A stretch of DNA of 64,000 bases from Streptomyces tanashiensis (GTDB taxonomy: Bacteria; Actinomycetota; Actinomycetes; Streptomycetales; Streptomycetaceae): assembly GCF_014648895.1 (NCBI RefSeq), contig NZ_BMRZ01000002.1, positions 434,001-498,000 on the forward strand, written 5' to 3'. Numbering within the stretch: the stretch's first letter is position 1; each line of letters starts with the position of its first letter. Under the pieces are notes generated by a model. The model was not told where the DNA came from. It was given only the letters and a program-made list of their open reading frames with translations, and did not search any database. Shown here one piece after another: positions 8,143 through 16,460 of the stretch. The translations under genes and the position numbers were made by a program.

Positions 8143-8733
8143 ATGATATTCCTTGCGTCGCGACGCACCCGGGACGAGAGGCACCGGGGGTCGGGTTCGC
8201 CCGTCGTCCCGGCGCGTTTCGCGAGCCGGGTGGGGTACGCCGCCGCGTTGCTGCCCGCCGCCGTGGTGACGCTCGGCGCGCTGGCCGCCGGGCGTGCGGA
8301 GCGGGCGGGTGCGTGGTGGGCGCGGGCAGGTGAGCAGGACCCGACGACACGGGCGCCGGAGCGGCGACCCGGCGCGTGGCGCCTGGTGGCGCACGCGCTG
8401 GTGTGCGTACCTCTCGGACTGCTGGCCCTCGTCCCCGTGGGCATCGAGGTCCTGTTCGTCCTTCGCGGTGTGCTCTACCCCCTCGTCGACCACGGCCCCT
8501 ACGACCACTCCTGGGGCGGCCCGAGCATGGCCGGGGCGTGGGCCGTCCACTTCCTCGCCGCTCTGCCGTTCGCCGCCGCCGGCCTGGGCGCCCTCTGGCT
8601 GCTGGCCCGGCTGCACACCCGTCTCGCGGGCCGGCTGTGGGGCCGCCGGGCCGGAGCGGGTCCGGTGCTCGCCCTGCTGGTCTCGTCGGTCGCCGGCGTC
8701 CTGTTGGTCATCGCCTGGATCCACCAACTGTGA
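8143..8733 (+). CDS. Membrane protein of unknown function
   Basis: A 196-residue integral membrane protein with about four hydrophobic segments: VGYAAALLPAAVVTLGAL near residue 25, LVAHALVCVPLGLLALVPVG, AVHFLAALPFAAAGLGALWL, and LALLVSSVAGVLLVIAW at the C-terminus. A polar loop with HGPYDHSWGGPS lies between the second and third. The ATG is preceded by a strong GGGGAGAGG site. No family is recognised. It lies just upstream of the Vat-like gene in the same direction, but a 108-base gap with a hairpin separates them. Confidence 0.75.
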   Translation: MIFLASRRTRDERHRGSGSPVVPARFASRVGYAAALLPAAVVTLGALAAGRAERAGAWWARAGEQDPTTRAPERRPGAWRLVAHALVCVPLGLLALVPVGIEVLFVLRGVLYPLVDHGPYDHSWGGPSMAGAWAVHFLAALPFAAAGLGALWLLARLHTRLAGRLWGRRAGAGPVLALLVSSVAGVLLVIAWIHQL

Positions 8734-8799
8734 ATCCGTACGACGCCGAGCGGGGCGCGGGAGAATTCGGTGTCGTGGTCGTCCCGATCCCGCGATCAT

Positions 8800-8822
8800 G
8801 GCTCGGTCACCGCCACCGAGCC
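8800..8822 (+). promoter_or_regulatory. Leader hairpin immediately upstream of the Vat-like gene
   Basis: Perfect 8-base arms GGCTCGGT and ACCGAGCC enclose a 7-base loop. The 3' arm ends 3 bases before the GAAGGA ribosome binding site (8826-8831) and 19 bases before ATG 8842. It could be a terminator of the upstream gene or a translational control element of the acetyltransferase. Confidence 0.5.
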
Positions 8823-8841
8823 GCTGAAGGAATCGTTCGCC

Positions 8842-9483
8842 ATGCCTGTGCCTGCCGACCCCACCGTCCTCCACCCGATGCCCGGTCAGCCGCGGGTGGT
8901 GCTGCTCCGCCCCCTGGTGAAGTCGCCGCTGATCGAGGTCGGCGAGTTCTCGTACTACGACGACCCGGAGGACGCGACCGCGTTCGAGACGCGCAACGTG
9001 CTCTACCACTACGGCCCGGAGAAGCTCGTCATCGGCAGGTTCTGCGCGCTCGGCACCGGGGTGCGGTTCATCATGAACGGCGCCAACCACCGTATGGACG
9101 GGCCCTCGACCTTCCCCTTCCCCACCATGGGCGGCTCGTGGTCCGAGCACTTCGATCTGCTCACCGGTCTGCCGAACCGGGGGGACACCGTCGTCGGCAA
9201 CGACGTCTGGTTCGGCCACGGCACGACGGTGATGCCCGGCGTACGGATCGGCCATGGCGCGATCATCGGCTCCGGGGCCGTGGTCACCGCCGACGTACCC
9301 GACTACGGCATCGTCGGCGGCAACCCGGCCCGCCTCATCCGAACCCGGTACGACGAGGAGGACGTCGCGCGGCTGCTCGCGGTGGCCTGGTGGGACTGGC
9401 CCGTGGAGCACATCACCGAGCACGTGCGGACGATCATGTCGGGCAGCATCGCCGAACTGGAGGCCGCCGCACCACGCGCGTGA
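8842..9483 (+). CDS. Vat/CatB-type xenobiotic O-acetyltransferase (hexapeptide repeat)
   Basis: A 213-residue left-handed beta-helix acetyltransferase. It matches the streptogramin A (Vat) and CatB chloramphenicol acetyltransferase group along its length: YHYGPEKLVIGRFCALG, IMNGANHRMDGPSTFPF with catalytic His83, GDTVVGNDVWFGHGTTVMPG, IGHGAIIGSGAVVTADV, IVGGNPARLIRTR and WWDWPVEHI. Family enzymes transfer acetyl from acetyl-CoA to a drug hydroxyl, and length fits VatD (about 209 residues). Whether it confers resistance here is unknown; many environmental Vat homologues have other or weak activity. GAAGGA supports the start, and a hairpin precedes it. Confidence 0.88.
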   Translation: MPVPADPTVLHPMPGQPRVVLLRPLVKSPLIEVGEFSYYDDPEDATAFETRNVLYHYGPEKLVIGRFCALGTGVRFIMNGANHRMDGPSTFPFPTMGGSWSEHFDLLTGLPNRGDTVVGNDVWFGHGTTVMPGVRIGHGAIIGSGAVVTADVPDYGIVGGNPARLIRTRYDEEDVARLLAVAWWDWPVEHITEHVRTIMSGSIAELEAAAPRA

Positions 9484-9532
9484 CGCGGCCCCCGGCGGGC
9501 ACGCCGGCGTCCCTCGGGTCGGGCGGGCGCCG

Positions 9533-10510
9533 TCAGTCCTTCACGCGCAGCAGCAGCTTGCCCGTGGAGCCGCGCCCGCCCAGGAGCCGGTGCGCTTCGG
9601 CCGCGTCGGCCAGGGGGAATTCGGCGGTGACGGGGAGGGTCACCGTCCCCTCGGAGACCGCGCGCAGGGCGCGCTCGGTCAGGGCGCGCGCGGCTGCGGG
9701 TGCCGTCTGGGCGAGCGACAGTACGGAGAAGCCCGAGACGGAGTGGCCCTGGCCGTACAGTTCGGGCTGACCGACCTGCCACGGCGCGTCGCCGCCGGCG
9801 TTGCCGAAGGAGACCAGGCGCCCGAAGACGGCCAGGGACTCCAGGCCGCGGCGCAGTGTGTCACCGCCCACCGGGTCGAGGACGAGGTCGACTCCCCTGC
9901 CACCGGTGGCCCGCCGGACGTCCTCGGCGAAGGTGTCGGGCCGGAACACCTCGTCGTAGCCGTACTTCAGGGCGTACGCGGCCTTCGCCTCGGTGGAGGC
10001 GACGCCGTACACCGCCCCCGCGCCCGCCGCACGGGCCAGTTGGCCGACGGCGGTGCCGATGCCTCCCGCCGCGCCGTGCACCAGCACGCTCTCGCCCGCA
10101 CGGAGTCGCCCCACCTCGTGGATCAGAGCGTGTGCGGTCGGCAGGACCGTGGGAAGGGTCGCCGCGGTGCGCAGGTCCAGTCCGCGGGGAAGCGGGTGGA
10201 CGGCCTCGGCGTCGGCGAGGACGACCTCGGCGTAGGCTCCGCCGCCGACGAGGGCGGCGACCTCCTGGCCCACGGCGAGACCTTCGACGCCTTCGCCGAC
10301 GGCCTTGACGTGGCCGGAGACCTCGAGGCCGGGACGGTAGGGCAGCCGGTCGACCCGGTAGCCCTCCGCGCGCGCCTTGACGTCGGCGAAGTTCACGCCC
10401 GCCCAGGCGACGTCGATGGCCACCTGCCCGGGTCCCGGCCGGGGGGTGGTGGCCTCGACGAGTCGCAGGACCTCGGGACCGCCGTACTCGTGGAACTCGA
10501 TCGCGCGCAT
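9533..10510 (-). CDS. NADPH:quinone oxidoreductase (zinc-free MDR family)
   Basis: A 325-residue medium-chain dehydrogenase/reductase of the quinone oxidoreductase type. The N-terminal GroES-like domain starts MRAIEFHEYGGPEVLRL. The Rossmann domain contains LVHGAAGGIGTAVGQLARA (AxxGxxG) and the NADPH-side YGYDEV, and DLVLDPVGGDTLRRGLE and GKLLLRVKD are typical. The zinc-binding cysteines of alcohol dehydrogenases are missing, as expected for this branch. It reduces quinones or enones with NADPH. It is divergent from an ArsR regulator that probably represses it through dyads in the 134-base gap. Confidence 0.9.
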   Translation of the reverse strand: MRAIEFHEYGGPEVLRLVEATTPRPGPGQVAIDVAWAGVNFADVKARAEGYRVDRLPYRPGLEVSGHVKAVGEGVEGLAVGQEVAALVGGGAYAEVVLADAEAVHPLPRGLDLRTAATLPTVLPTAHALIHEVGRLRAGESVLVHGAAGGIGTAVGQLARAAGAGAVYGVASTEAKAAYALKYGYDEVFRPDTFAEDVRRATGGRGVDLVLDPVGGDTLRRGLESLAVFGRLVSFGNAGGDAPWQVGQPELYGQGHSVSGFSVLSLAQTAPAAARALTERALRAVSEGTVTLPVTAEFPLADAAEAHRLLGGRGSTGKLLLRVKD

Positions 10511-10550
10511 GGGCGAAGCACCCTTCAGGGAGTGGTCGGGCGGGGAGCCC

Positions 10551-10579
10551 GAACAGAGTGTTCAATGGAAAGCGAACAC
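10551..10579. promoter_or_regulatory. Nested dyads between quinone oxidoreductase and ArsR genes
   Basis: GAACA-GAG-TGTTC (10551-10563) overlaps GTGTTC, a 10-base spacer and GAACAC (10558-10579). Three evenly placed GAACA/TGTTC half-sites therefore lie in the shared promoter region. ArsR-type regulators bind such dyads, so this is the likely operator for both genes. Confidence 0.65.
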
Positions 10580-10644
10580 TCGCACTGTATGATGGTCATC
10601 GAACATTGAGCAAGCGACCGAGGCGCGACGAAGGAGTGAGCGGG

Positions 10645-10989
10645 ATGCCGGAGCAGGCTGCGGGCACGGGTCACCGTGCGGCCCCCGTGCACACGCACCC
10701 CGACGACGTCGCCCTCCTCACCGCGCTGTCCGCGCTCGCCGACCCCGTGCGCATCCAACTGGTCCGCGAGCTGGCCGCCCAGCCCGACTGGACGCTCAGC
10801 TGCAGCAACTTCGACGTGCCGGTCGGCAGGGCCGCCAAGAGCCACCACTTCACCGTCCTGCGCGGCGCCGGCCTCGTCGAGCAGCGGGACCAGGGGCCCA
10901 AGCGGCTCAACCGGCTGCGCCGCGAGGAGTTCGACGCCCGCTTCCCCGGCCTCCTCGAACTCACCCTGCGCGCCGACGACCTGGAGTAG
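10645..10989 (+). CDS. ArsR family transcriptional regulator
   Basis: A 114-residue winged-helix repressor. ALADPVRIQLVRELA is the canonical ArsR first helix, and AKSHHFTVLRGAGLVEQRDQG is the recognition helix and wing, with SHH in the place of the ELCVC metal motif. There is no metal-binding Cys pair, so it likely responds to a small molecule or redox signal rather than arsenic; Cys53 lies in the WTLSCSNFDV loop before the recognition helix. AAGGAG upstream supports ATG 10645. Divergent to the quinone oxidoreductase gene it presumably controls. Confidence 0.88.
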   Translation: MPEQAAGTGHRAAPVHTHPDDVALLTALSALADPVRIQLVRELAAQPDWTLSCSNFDVPVGRAAKSHHFTVLRGAGLVEQRDQGPKRLNRLRREEFDARFPGLLELTLRADDLE

Positions 10990-11039
10990 CCCGCACGGCC
11001 GCGGGAGCGGTGCGGCCGCCGGGCGATGTCCGTCCGGCG

Positions 11040-11768
11040 TCAGCCGACGCGGTCGGTCGCCGCGACCCGGTGGACCTCCAGGCCGGGCGTGGCGAGCAGG
11101 TCGGTGATCAGTTCCTCGGATCCGCAGACGTAGGTGCTCACCAGGTCGACGTCACCGCCGACGCACCACGCGCGGTCCTGCGGCCACCACAGGTCGGGGA
11201 GTTCGGCGAACTCGTCCAGGATTCCGGGGGAGACGGCGTCGGCCAGGCTTCCGGACAGCAGGATCTCGTCCCGCTCCGGGGTCGGGAACGTGGGGATCCC
11301 CTCCCAGTTCCAGCGGCCGTACCCCTCCCACAACCCGTACCAGCAGTGTTCCGGCGTGTCCGTGTGCCGTGCGAGGACGGGGATCAGGGCGCGCGCGACG
11401 CCGCCGGGCGTGGGGCCTTCGGCGGGATGCTCGTCCCACACGCCGGGCAGGCCGTAGTCCGACAGATTCTGGTAGAACCGCTCCGCGCCGATCACCTCGT
11501 ACCAGTCCGTCAGCGCCTCGACCCGCCGGCCGTAGGCGGCGGCGACGGTGTCCCAGCGGACCGGCCGCTCGTCGAGGTCCGCGGGGTGCAGTACGCGCGC
11601 GTACGCCGGGAAGCCGGGCGCGGCGACGCCGGCGACGGTGCCGAAGTCGCCGTGCCCGGGTTGGCGTTCGGTGAGCCAGCCTGCCGGTCCGAGGTCTGCG
11701 GTCTCGACGCTGAGGCGTCCGTACTGTGCGGGGCCGGGCTCGTCGCCCGATCGGGTCCATCCGTCCAT
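11040..11768 (-). CDS. Hypothetical protein, Trp/Tyr-rich
   Basis: A 242-residue soluble protein rich in Trp and Tyr. Distinctive segments are FGTVAGVAAPGFPAYARVLHP, HCWYGLWEGYGRWNWEG, ELPDLWWPQDRAWCVGGDVD and YVCGSEELITDLLATPGLEV. This layout is recurrent in streptomycete hypothetical proteins as far as I recall, but no function is known to me. The start ATG 11768 was chosen because residues before it are low-complexity Arg/Gly. It is divergent from the MFS transporter gene, about 160 bases away, and convergent with the ArsR gene. Confidence 0.7.
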   Translation of the reverse strand: MDGWTRSGDEPGPAQYGRLSVETADLGPAGWLTERQPGHGDFGTVAGVAAPGFPAYARVLHPADLDERPVRWDTVAAAYGRRVEALTDWYEVIGAERFYQNLSDYGLPGVWDEHPAEGPTPGGVARALIPVLARHTDTPEHCWYGLWEGYGRWNWEGIPTFPTPERDEILLSGSLADAVSPGILDEFAELPDLWWPQDRAWCVGGDVDLVSTYVCGSEELITDLLATPGLEVHRVAATDRVG

Positions 11769-11931
11769 GCGCACAGTCTGCCCCGGTCGGCGGCGACCGC
11801 CCCCGCCGCGCGGCGGGCCGCCGGGCTCCCGTGGCGCCCCTCGGGCCCTCCTTGGTCCACCACGGTCGATGAGCCGGTCACGGGCGTCGCGTTGCCGGGC
11901 GGGGACGCGCGGCGGGGTTACGGTCGGCGTC

Positions 11932-13125
11932 ATGGTTGGTGATCGTCAAGGATGGCTCCGGTGTCTGCTCGCCGGGGCCGTGTTCGTCGTGGGGATGACC
12001 GGCACCACGCTGCCGACGCCGCTCTATCCCCTCTACCAGGAGAAGTTCGGCTTCTCCGAGCTGACGGTGACCGTCGTGTACGCCGTGTACGCCTTCGGCG
12101 TCATCGGCGTCCTGCTCCTCGCCGGCAATGCCTCGGACACGGTCGGCAGACGGCCGACGCTGCTGTGGGGGCTCGGCTTCGCGGCGGCAAGCGCCGTCTG
12201 CTTCCTGTCCGCCGACGCACTGGCATGGCTGTACGCCGGCCGACTGCTCTCGGGCCTGTCGGCCGGCCTGTTCACCGGGGCCGCCACCGCGTACGTCATG
12301 GACCTCGCCCCGCCCGGCGGCCAGTCCCGGGCGACGCTCGTGGCGACGGCCGCCAACATGGGCGGACTGGGCTGCGGACCGCTGCTCGCCGGCCTGCTCG
12401 CGGAGTACGCGCCGGAGCCCCTGCTGCTCCCGTTCGCCGTGCACCTGGCCCTGGTGGCCGTGTCGGTCCTCGTCCTCCTGCGGCTGCCGGAGACCGTGCG
12501 GGACCCCGCGCCCCTGACCGCCGTACGGCCGCAGCGCCCGGCCCTGCCCGCGCAGGTCCGCCCGGTGTTCGTGCCGGCGGCCATCGCCTCCTTCGCGGGG
12601 TTCGCCCTGTTCGGGGTGTTCACCTCGGTCAGTCCCGCCTTCCTCGGCCGCTTCCTGCACGTCGACAACCACGCCGTGAGCGGCCTGATCGTCGCGCTGG
12701 CCTTCTTCGCCTCCACCGCCGGGCAGCTGGCCGTCGGCCGCTTCGGCGTCTCCCGGTCCCTCCCGCTCGGCTGCGCCGTGCTCTTCGCCGGCCTGTGCTT
12801 CCTGGCGGGGGCGCTCTCGGCGGAACTCCTGGTGCTGGTGGTCCTCGCCGCCGTCGTGGGCGGCGTCGGGCAGGGCCTCTCCTTCCGGGCGGCGCTGTCC
12901 GCCGTCGCCGCGGCCGCGCCGGTGGAACAGCGCGCGGCGGTGATCTCGACGCTTTTCGTGGTCGCCTACACGGGAATCTCGATCCCGGTCATCGGCGTCG
13001 GCCTCCTGGCCGGACCGCTCGGACTGGAGCAGGCGGGCCTGGTGTTCACCGGCTGCATGCTCCTCCTGGTGACCTCGGCCGCCGTGTACCTGCTGCGGCG
13101 GCCGGTGAGAACGGAAGCACGGTAG
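11932..13125 (+). CDS. MFS transporter
   Basis: A 397-residue major facilitator with about twelve membrane segments. The motif-A loop GNASDTVGRRPTLLWG lies between segments 2 and 3, and GRLLSGLSAGLFTGAATAYV fits segment 4 (motif B). The second half starts after a short cytoplasmic loop rich in Pro/Arg. Substrate is unknown; the layout suits a drug or metabolite exporter. ATG 11932 is preceded by GTTACGGT, which could be a -10 element of a leaderless message. It ends 39 bases from the convergent histidine kinase gene. Confidence 0.85.
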   Translation: MVGDRQGWLRCLLAGAVFVVGMTGTTLPTPLYPLYQEKFGFSELTVTVVYAVYAFGVIGVLLLAGNASDTVGRRPTLLWGLGFAAASAVCFLSADALAWLYAGRLLSGLSAGLFTGAATAYVMDLAPPGGQSRATLVATAANMGGLGCGPLLAGLLAEYAPEPLLLPFAVHLALVAVSVLVLLRLPETVRDPAPLTAVRPQRPALPAQVRPVFVPAAIASFAGFALFGVFTSVSPAFLGRFLHVDNHAVSGLIVALAFFASTAGQLAVGRFGVSRSLPLGCAVLFAGLCFLAGALSAELLVLVVLAAVVGGVGQGLSFRAALSAVAAAAPVEQRAAVISTLFVVAYTGISIPVIGVGLLAGPLGLEQAGLVFTGCMLLLVTSAAVYLLRRPVRTEAR

Positions 13126-13164
13126 GAGCGAGGGGGGCTTCCGCTCCCCCGTGGACGACGCCGC

Positions 13165-14244
13165 CTACGGAGTGCCGGGAAGCCGGACCGTGACGAGGAG
13201 GCCGCCGTCGGGGCGGGGCACGAGATCGAGGGTCCCGTCGTGGGCACGGACGACGCTGTGCACGATGGCGAGGCCCAGGCCGACGCCGGCGTGTTCGTCG
13301 GTGCGGACGCGTTCAGTTCCGCGCTGAAAGGGCTCCGTGAGGGTCGGAACCAGCTCCGGCGGCAGCGGAGGGCCCGTGTTCTCGACCCGCAGGACGCTCG
13401 CGTCGTCGTGCGCCTCGGTGTGGACGGTCACGGTGCCGCCCTGGGGCAGGTTGTGGACGACGGCGTTCTGGACGAGGTTCGTCACCATCCGCAGCAGGAG
13501 CTCCGCGGAGCCGCCGGTCCGGGCCGGCACGCCGGTGACGTCGAGCCTGATCCCGCGCTGTTCGGCCAGGGGGAACAGCGTTTCGGCGGCTTCCTCGGCG
13601 ACGAGGGAGAGGTCGACGCTCTCGTGGGTGATGTTCCCGCGGTCGCTGCGGCTGAGCAGGAGGAGGGCCTCGGTGAGGTCGATCGCGCGCGAGTTGACGG
13701 CCTGGAGGCGCTCGACGAGTTCGCCCCGGTCGCGCGTGGGGTCCTTGTGGGCGACGTCGAGCAGCGTCCGTGAGATGGCCAGGGGGGTGCGCAGTTCGTG
13801 GGAGGCGTTCGCGGCGAACCGCCGCTGCTCGGCGACGTGCGACTCGAGTCGCTCGAGCATGGTGTCGAAGGCGTCGGAGAGTTCGCGGAACTCGTCCTGG
13901 CGGCCTTCCATCCGGATCCGGTGGGACAGCGATCCGCTCCCGGCTGTCCGTGCCGCTGCCGTGATCCGGGTCAGGGGTGCGAGCATCCGGCCGGAGAGGA
14001 CCCATCCCCCGGCGAGGCCGAACACGAGCAGGAACAGCATCGCGACGGCCGCGGCGGGGGCGAAGGTGCGGACGAGGAGGTACCGGTTGGGCGCGATCCC
14101 GAGAAGGCCCTGGGAGTTGTCGGGTACGTAGCGCAGCAGGAAGCCCCACACCACGGCCAGCAGGAGGGCGCCGGCGACGGCGAGGAATCCGGCGTAGCTG
14201 AGGGTGAGCCTCAGTCGGACGCTGAGCCCCTGGCGTCTAGCCAC
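13165..14244 (-). CDS. Sensor histidine kinase (two-component)
   Basis: A 359-residue membrane sensor kinase. Two membrane segments (about residues 13-38 and 60-84) flank a short extracytoplasmic loop of about 20 residues, followed by a HAMP linker, the phospho-acceptor box NASHELRTPLA (His149), the N box LVQNAVVHN and G boxes HAGVGLGLAIV. The tiny sensor loop suggests membrane-stress sensing in the membrane itself. It follows the response regulator gene with an 8-base overlap, so the two are translationally coupled. A VanZ gene lies upstream on the same strand, a frequent partner of this TCS type. Confidence 0.92.
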   Translation of the reverse strand: MARRQGLSVRLRLTLSYAGFLAVAGALLLAVVWGFLLRYVPDNSQGLLGIAPNRYLLVRTFAPAAAVAMLFLLVFGLAGGWVLSGRMLAPLTRITAAARTAGSGSLSHRIRMEGRQDEFRELSDAFDTMLERLESHVAEQRRFAANASHELRTPLAISRTLLDVAHKDPTRDRGELVERLQAVNSRAIDLTEALLLLSRSDRGNITHESVDLSLVAEEAAETLFPLAEQRGIRLDVTGVPARTGGSAELLLRMVTNLVQNAVVHNLPQGGTVTVHTEAHDDASVLRVENTGPPLPPELVPTLTEPFQRGTERVRTDEHAGVGLGLAIVHSVVRAHDGTLDLVPRPDGGLLVTVRLPGTP

Positions 14245-14920
14245 GGGTACTGCCGGGATCGGTGCCGTCGATGCGGTAGCCGACGCCGGGCACCGTGGCG
14301 ATGATCCATGGTTCGCCGAGCCGTTTACGCAGGGCGGAGACCGTGATGCGGACGGCGTTGGTGAAGGGGTCGGCGTTCTCGTCCCAGGCGCGTGCGAGGA
14401 GTTCTTCGCTGCTGACGACCCCGCCTTCGGCGGCCACGAGGACTTCGAGCACGGCGAACTGCTTGCGGGTGAGCGCCACGTGGCGCCCGTCGCGGAAGAC
14501 CTCCCGCCGGAAGGGGTCGACCCGCAGGCCCGCGATCTCGCGGACAGGGGGCCGGGCGTACGCGCGTCTTCGGTCGAGAGCCCTCAACCGAAGGACGAGC
14601 TCCCGCAGCTCGAACGGCTTGGTGAGGTAGTCGTCGGCGCCGAGCTCGAATCCGGAGGCCTTGTCGTCGATCCGGTCGGCGGCGGTGAGCATCAGGATCG
14701 GGATGCCGCTCCCTGAGGCGACGATGCGCCGGGCGACCTCGTCGCCGGAGGGGCCGGGGATGTCGCGGTCGAGGACCGCGAGGTCGTACGAGTGGAGGCC
14801 GAGCAGTTCCAGGGCGGAGTCTCCGTCGCCGGCGATGTCGGCGGCGATCGCCTCCAGCCGTAGACCGTCACGGACGGCCTCGGCCAGGTAGGGCTCGTCC
14901 TCCACGATCAGTACACGCAT
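14237..14920 (-). CDS. OmpR/PhoB-family response regulator
   Basis: A 227-residue response regulator. The receiver domain has the acidic pair ED (residues 7-8), phospho-acceptor Asp51 in YDLAVLDRDIPGPSGDE and the conserved Lys in LTKPF. The C-terminal winged helix ends RKRLGEPWIIATVPGVGYRID, typical of PhoB-like DNA-binding domains. Its partner kinase overlaps its stop codon. A short dyad-like element upstream (14943-14960) is echoed upstream of the VanZ gene, hinting that the regulator controls both promoters. Confidence 0.93.
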   Translation of the reverse strand: MRVLIVEDEPYLAEAVRDGLRLEAIAADIAGDGDSALELLGLHSYDLAVLDRDIPGPSGDEVARRIVASGSGIPILMLTAADRIDDKASGFELGADDYLTKPFELRELVLRLRALDRRRAYARPPVREIAGLRVDPFRREVFRDGRHVALTRKQFAVLEVLVAAEGGVVSSEELLARAWDENADPFTNAVRITVSALRKRLGEPWIIATVPGVGYRIDGTDPGSTRG

Positions 14921-14942
14921 GCCGGAAGCCTAGACAGCGCAC

Positions 14943-14960
14943 CGTATCGCCGACGTATGC
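14943..14960. promoter_or_regulatory. Candidate response-regulator site upstream of the regulator gene
   Basis: CGTATCGCCGACGTATGC lies 23 bases upstream of the regulator start. A related sequence, CGATACGCCGGCGATATGC, lies at 15740-15758, 47 bases upstream of the VanZ start. Both pair an ATCG/TACG core with a terminal TATGC. The assignment is inference from recurrence and position. Confidence 0.4.
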
Positions 14961-14988
14961 GAGACGTCGGCACGGCGGCGGACGGGAC

Positions 14989-15693
14989 TCAGCCGGCCGG
15001 TGCCGGCACGGGGCGGGGACGATCGGACTTCGTCCGCGCCGTGGTGCGCCACCAGCGGCGCGAGGCCAGGGCGGCGAGCACGGCACCCGCGGTGTTGACG
15101 AGTACGTCGTCCACGGAGGACACCCGGTCGAGCCGCAGGAGGTACTGCGCGGTCTCGACCAGGACCGAGCAGCCCGCCCCGAGCGCCAGGATCCGGGGCA
15201 GGGAGGCCGACGCCGCGAACCTCATGGGCGCGAAGAATCCCAGGCTCGCGAAGACCAGCAGGTTGCCGACGATCCCGAGCGGCCCCATCGTGACCAGGTC
15301 CCGGAGCGGCACCAGGCTCACCCGGCCGGGTACGGTGCCGGCCCCGGCGCCCGGCATCATCGTCAGCCACAGGAACGGCAGCGTCCCGTGGACCATCCCC
15401 ACCTCGGCCAGCGACGTCCGCCACGCCGCCGTGCCTCCGGCAGCGCGCCGGCGACGCGCCAGAAGCCACACCACGAGCACGGCCGGCGGCAGCGCGACCA
15501 AGGTCATCAGCACCACGCCGTTGAACGTGTCGAAGCAGCCGTGCCACCGCCCGGCCATGCACCTCGGAGCGGACATCAAGAGCGGCCCCCGTACGACGTA
15601 CAGGGCGCTCGCCGGACCGAGGGTCGCGAGGCCGAGGAGCACGATCCCGCGGGTGCGGGACGGCGGCGCTGACAGGGATGCGTCGGAGTCCAT
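14989..15693 (-). CDS. VanZ family membrane protein
   Basis: A 234-residue membrane protein with five predicted membrane segments. The C-terminal part has the VanZ hallmarks: VSLVPLRDL, GNLLVFASLGFFAPMR, VLVETAQYLL and VSSVDDVLVNTAGAVLA. VanZ proteins are linked to teicoplanin or lipid-targeting antibiotic tolerance, though the mechanism is unclear and many homologues act without glycopeptide genes. It is upstream of the response regulator and kinase genes on the same strand; a 68-base gap and a putative site between them suggest its own promoter. Confidence 0.88.
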   Translation of the reverse strand: MDSDASLSAPPSRTRGIVLLGLATLGPASALYVVRGPLLMSAPRCMAGRWHGCFDTFNGVVLMTLVALPPAVLVVWLLARRRRAAGGTAAWRTSLAEVGMVHGTLPFLWLTMMPGAGAGTVPGRVSLVPLRDLVTMGPLGIVGNLLVFASLGFFAPMRFAASASLPRILALGAGCSVLVETAQYLLRLDRVSSVDDVLVNTAGAVLAALASRRWWRTTARTKSDRPRPVPAPAG

Positions 15694-15771
15694 GCTCCCA
15701 TTGCAGACGGTGAGCCGTTGCAGCCGCGTATGCGGTTCCCGATACGCCGGCGATATGCACGTACCCCGCGG

Positions 15772-16305
15772 TCACATGGGGAGCGAGAGCAGGCGGACCT
15801 CTCCGTCCGGCCAGTCCGCGTCGTCGCGGAGGGGCGTCCACATCGTCCGCAGCGGCATGATCACGGGCCCGTCGGGCTGTTCCACGTGGACATCCCGCTC
15901 AAGGGCCCGCCAGCCGAGCCTCTCGTAGAGGGCGACGAGCGCGGGGCGGCAGAAGAGCAGTCCGTACCGAGGTCCCAGCGTCCGCGCGTGGTCGACGGCA
16001 GCCGACACGACCGCCCGGGCCAGTCCCTGGCCCCGCAGGTCGGGAGCGACGGCGACGCCGCCGACGCCCATCACCCGGGTGTCGACGCCGCCGATCGACA
16101 CGGGGAGCGCCAGCAGACCGGCGTGCGCGACGAGGCGGCCGTCCTGCCTGATGCCGAAATGATCCTTCTTGGGCAGCCAGGTCAGTCCGGCGTCGGCGAC
16201 GCCGAAGGGGTCCGTGCTGTCGCCGAGTATCTCGGTCTGGTCGGTCTTCGTGTACTCCGCGAGGCGCACCACGGCCGGGGGCGCGGAGGAATGGCGTTCT
16301 GTCAT
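15772..16305 (-). CDS. GNAT family N-acetyltransferase, AAC(2')-like
   Basis: A 177-residue acetyltransferase. MGVGGVAVAPDLRGQGLAR carries the acetyl-CoA-binding motif (RGQGLA), and LFCRPALVALYERLGWRAL is the C-terminal GNAT signature. The order, with GRLVAHAGLLALPVSIGGV before the CoA loop, resembles aminoglycoside 2'-N-acetyltransferases (AAC(2')-I), which are widespread in actinomycetes and often act on cell-wall precursors. The similarity is partial, so antibiotic modification is only a possibility. ATG 16305 begins MTERHSSAPP; longer starts add Arg/Pro-rich sequence. Confidence 0.8.
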   Translation of the reverse strand: MTERHSSAPPAVVRLAEYTKTDQTEILGDSTDPFGVADAGLTWLPKKDHFGIRQDGRLVAHAGLLALPVSIGGVDTRVMGVGGVAVAPDLRGQGLARAVVSAAVDHARTLGPRYGLLFCRPALVALYERLGWRALERDVHVEQPDGPVIMPLRTMWTPLRDDADWPDGEVRLLSLPM

Positions 16306-16460
16306 CCCGCCATGATCCCTTCGGGCCGGCACCTGAAGGCGTCCGGGGGCGGGCCTCACGCTATCGCGGGAGAGAACACGTCCGGAGGCCCTTCTCCCCG
16401 GTCGCGCCTATGGTGGGGGCAGGCTCCTGGCTGGACCCGCGGCGCACGGACAGGTGAAGG

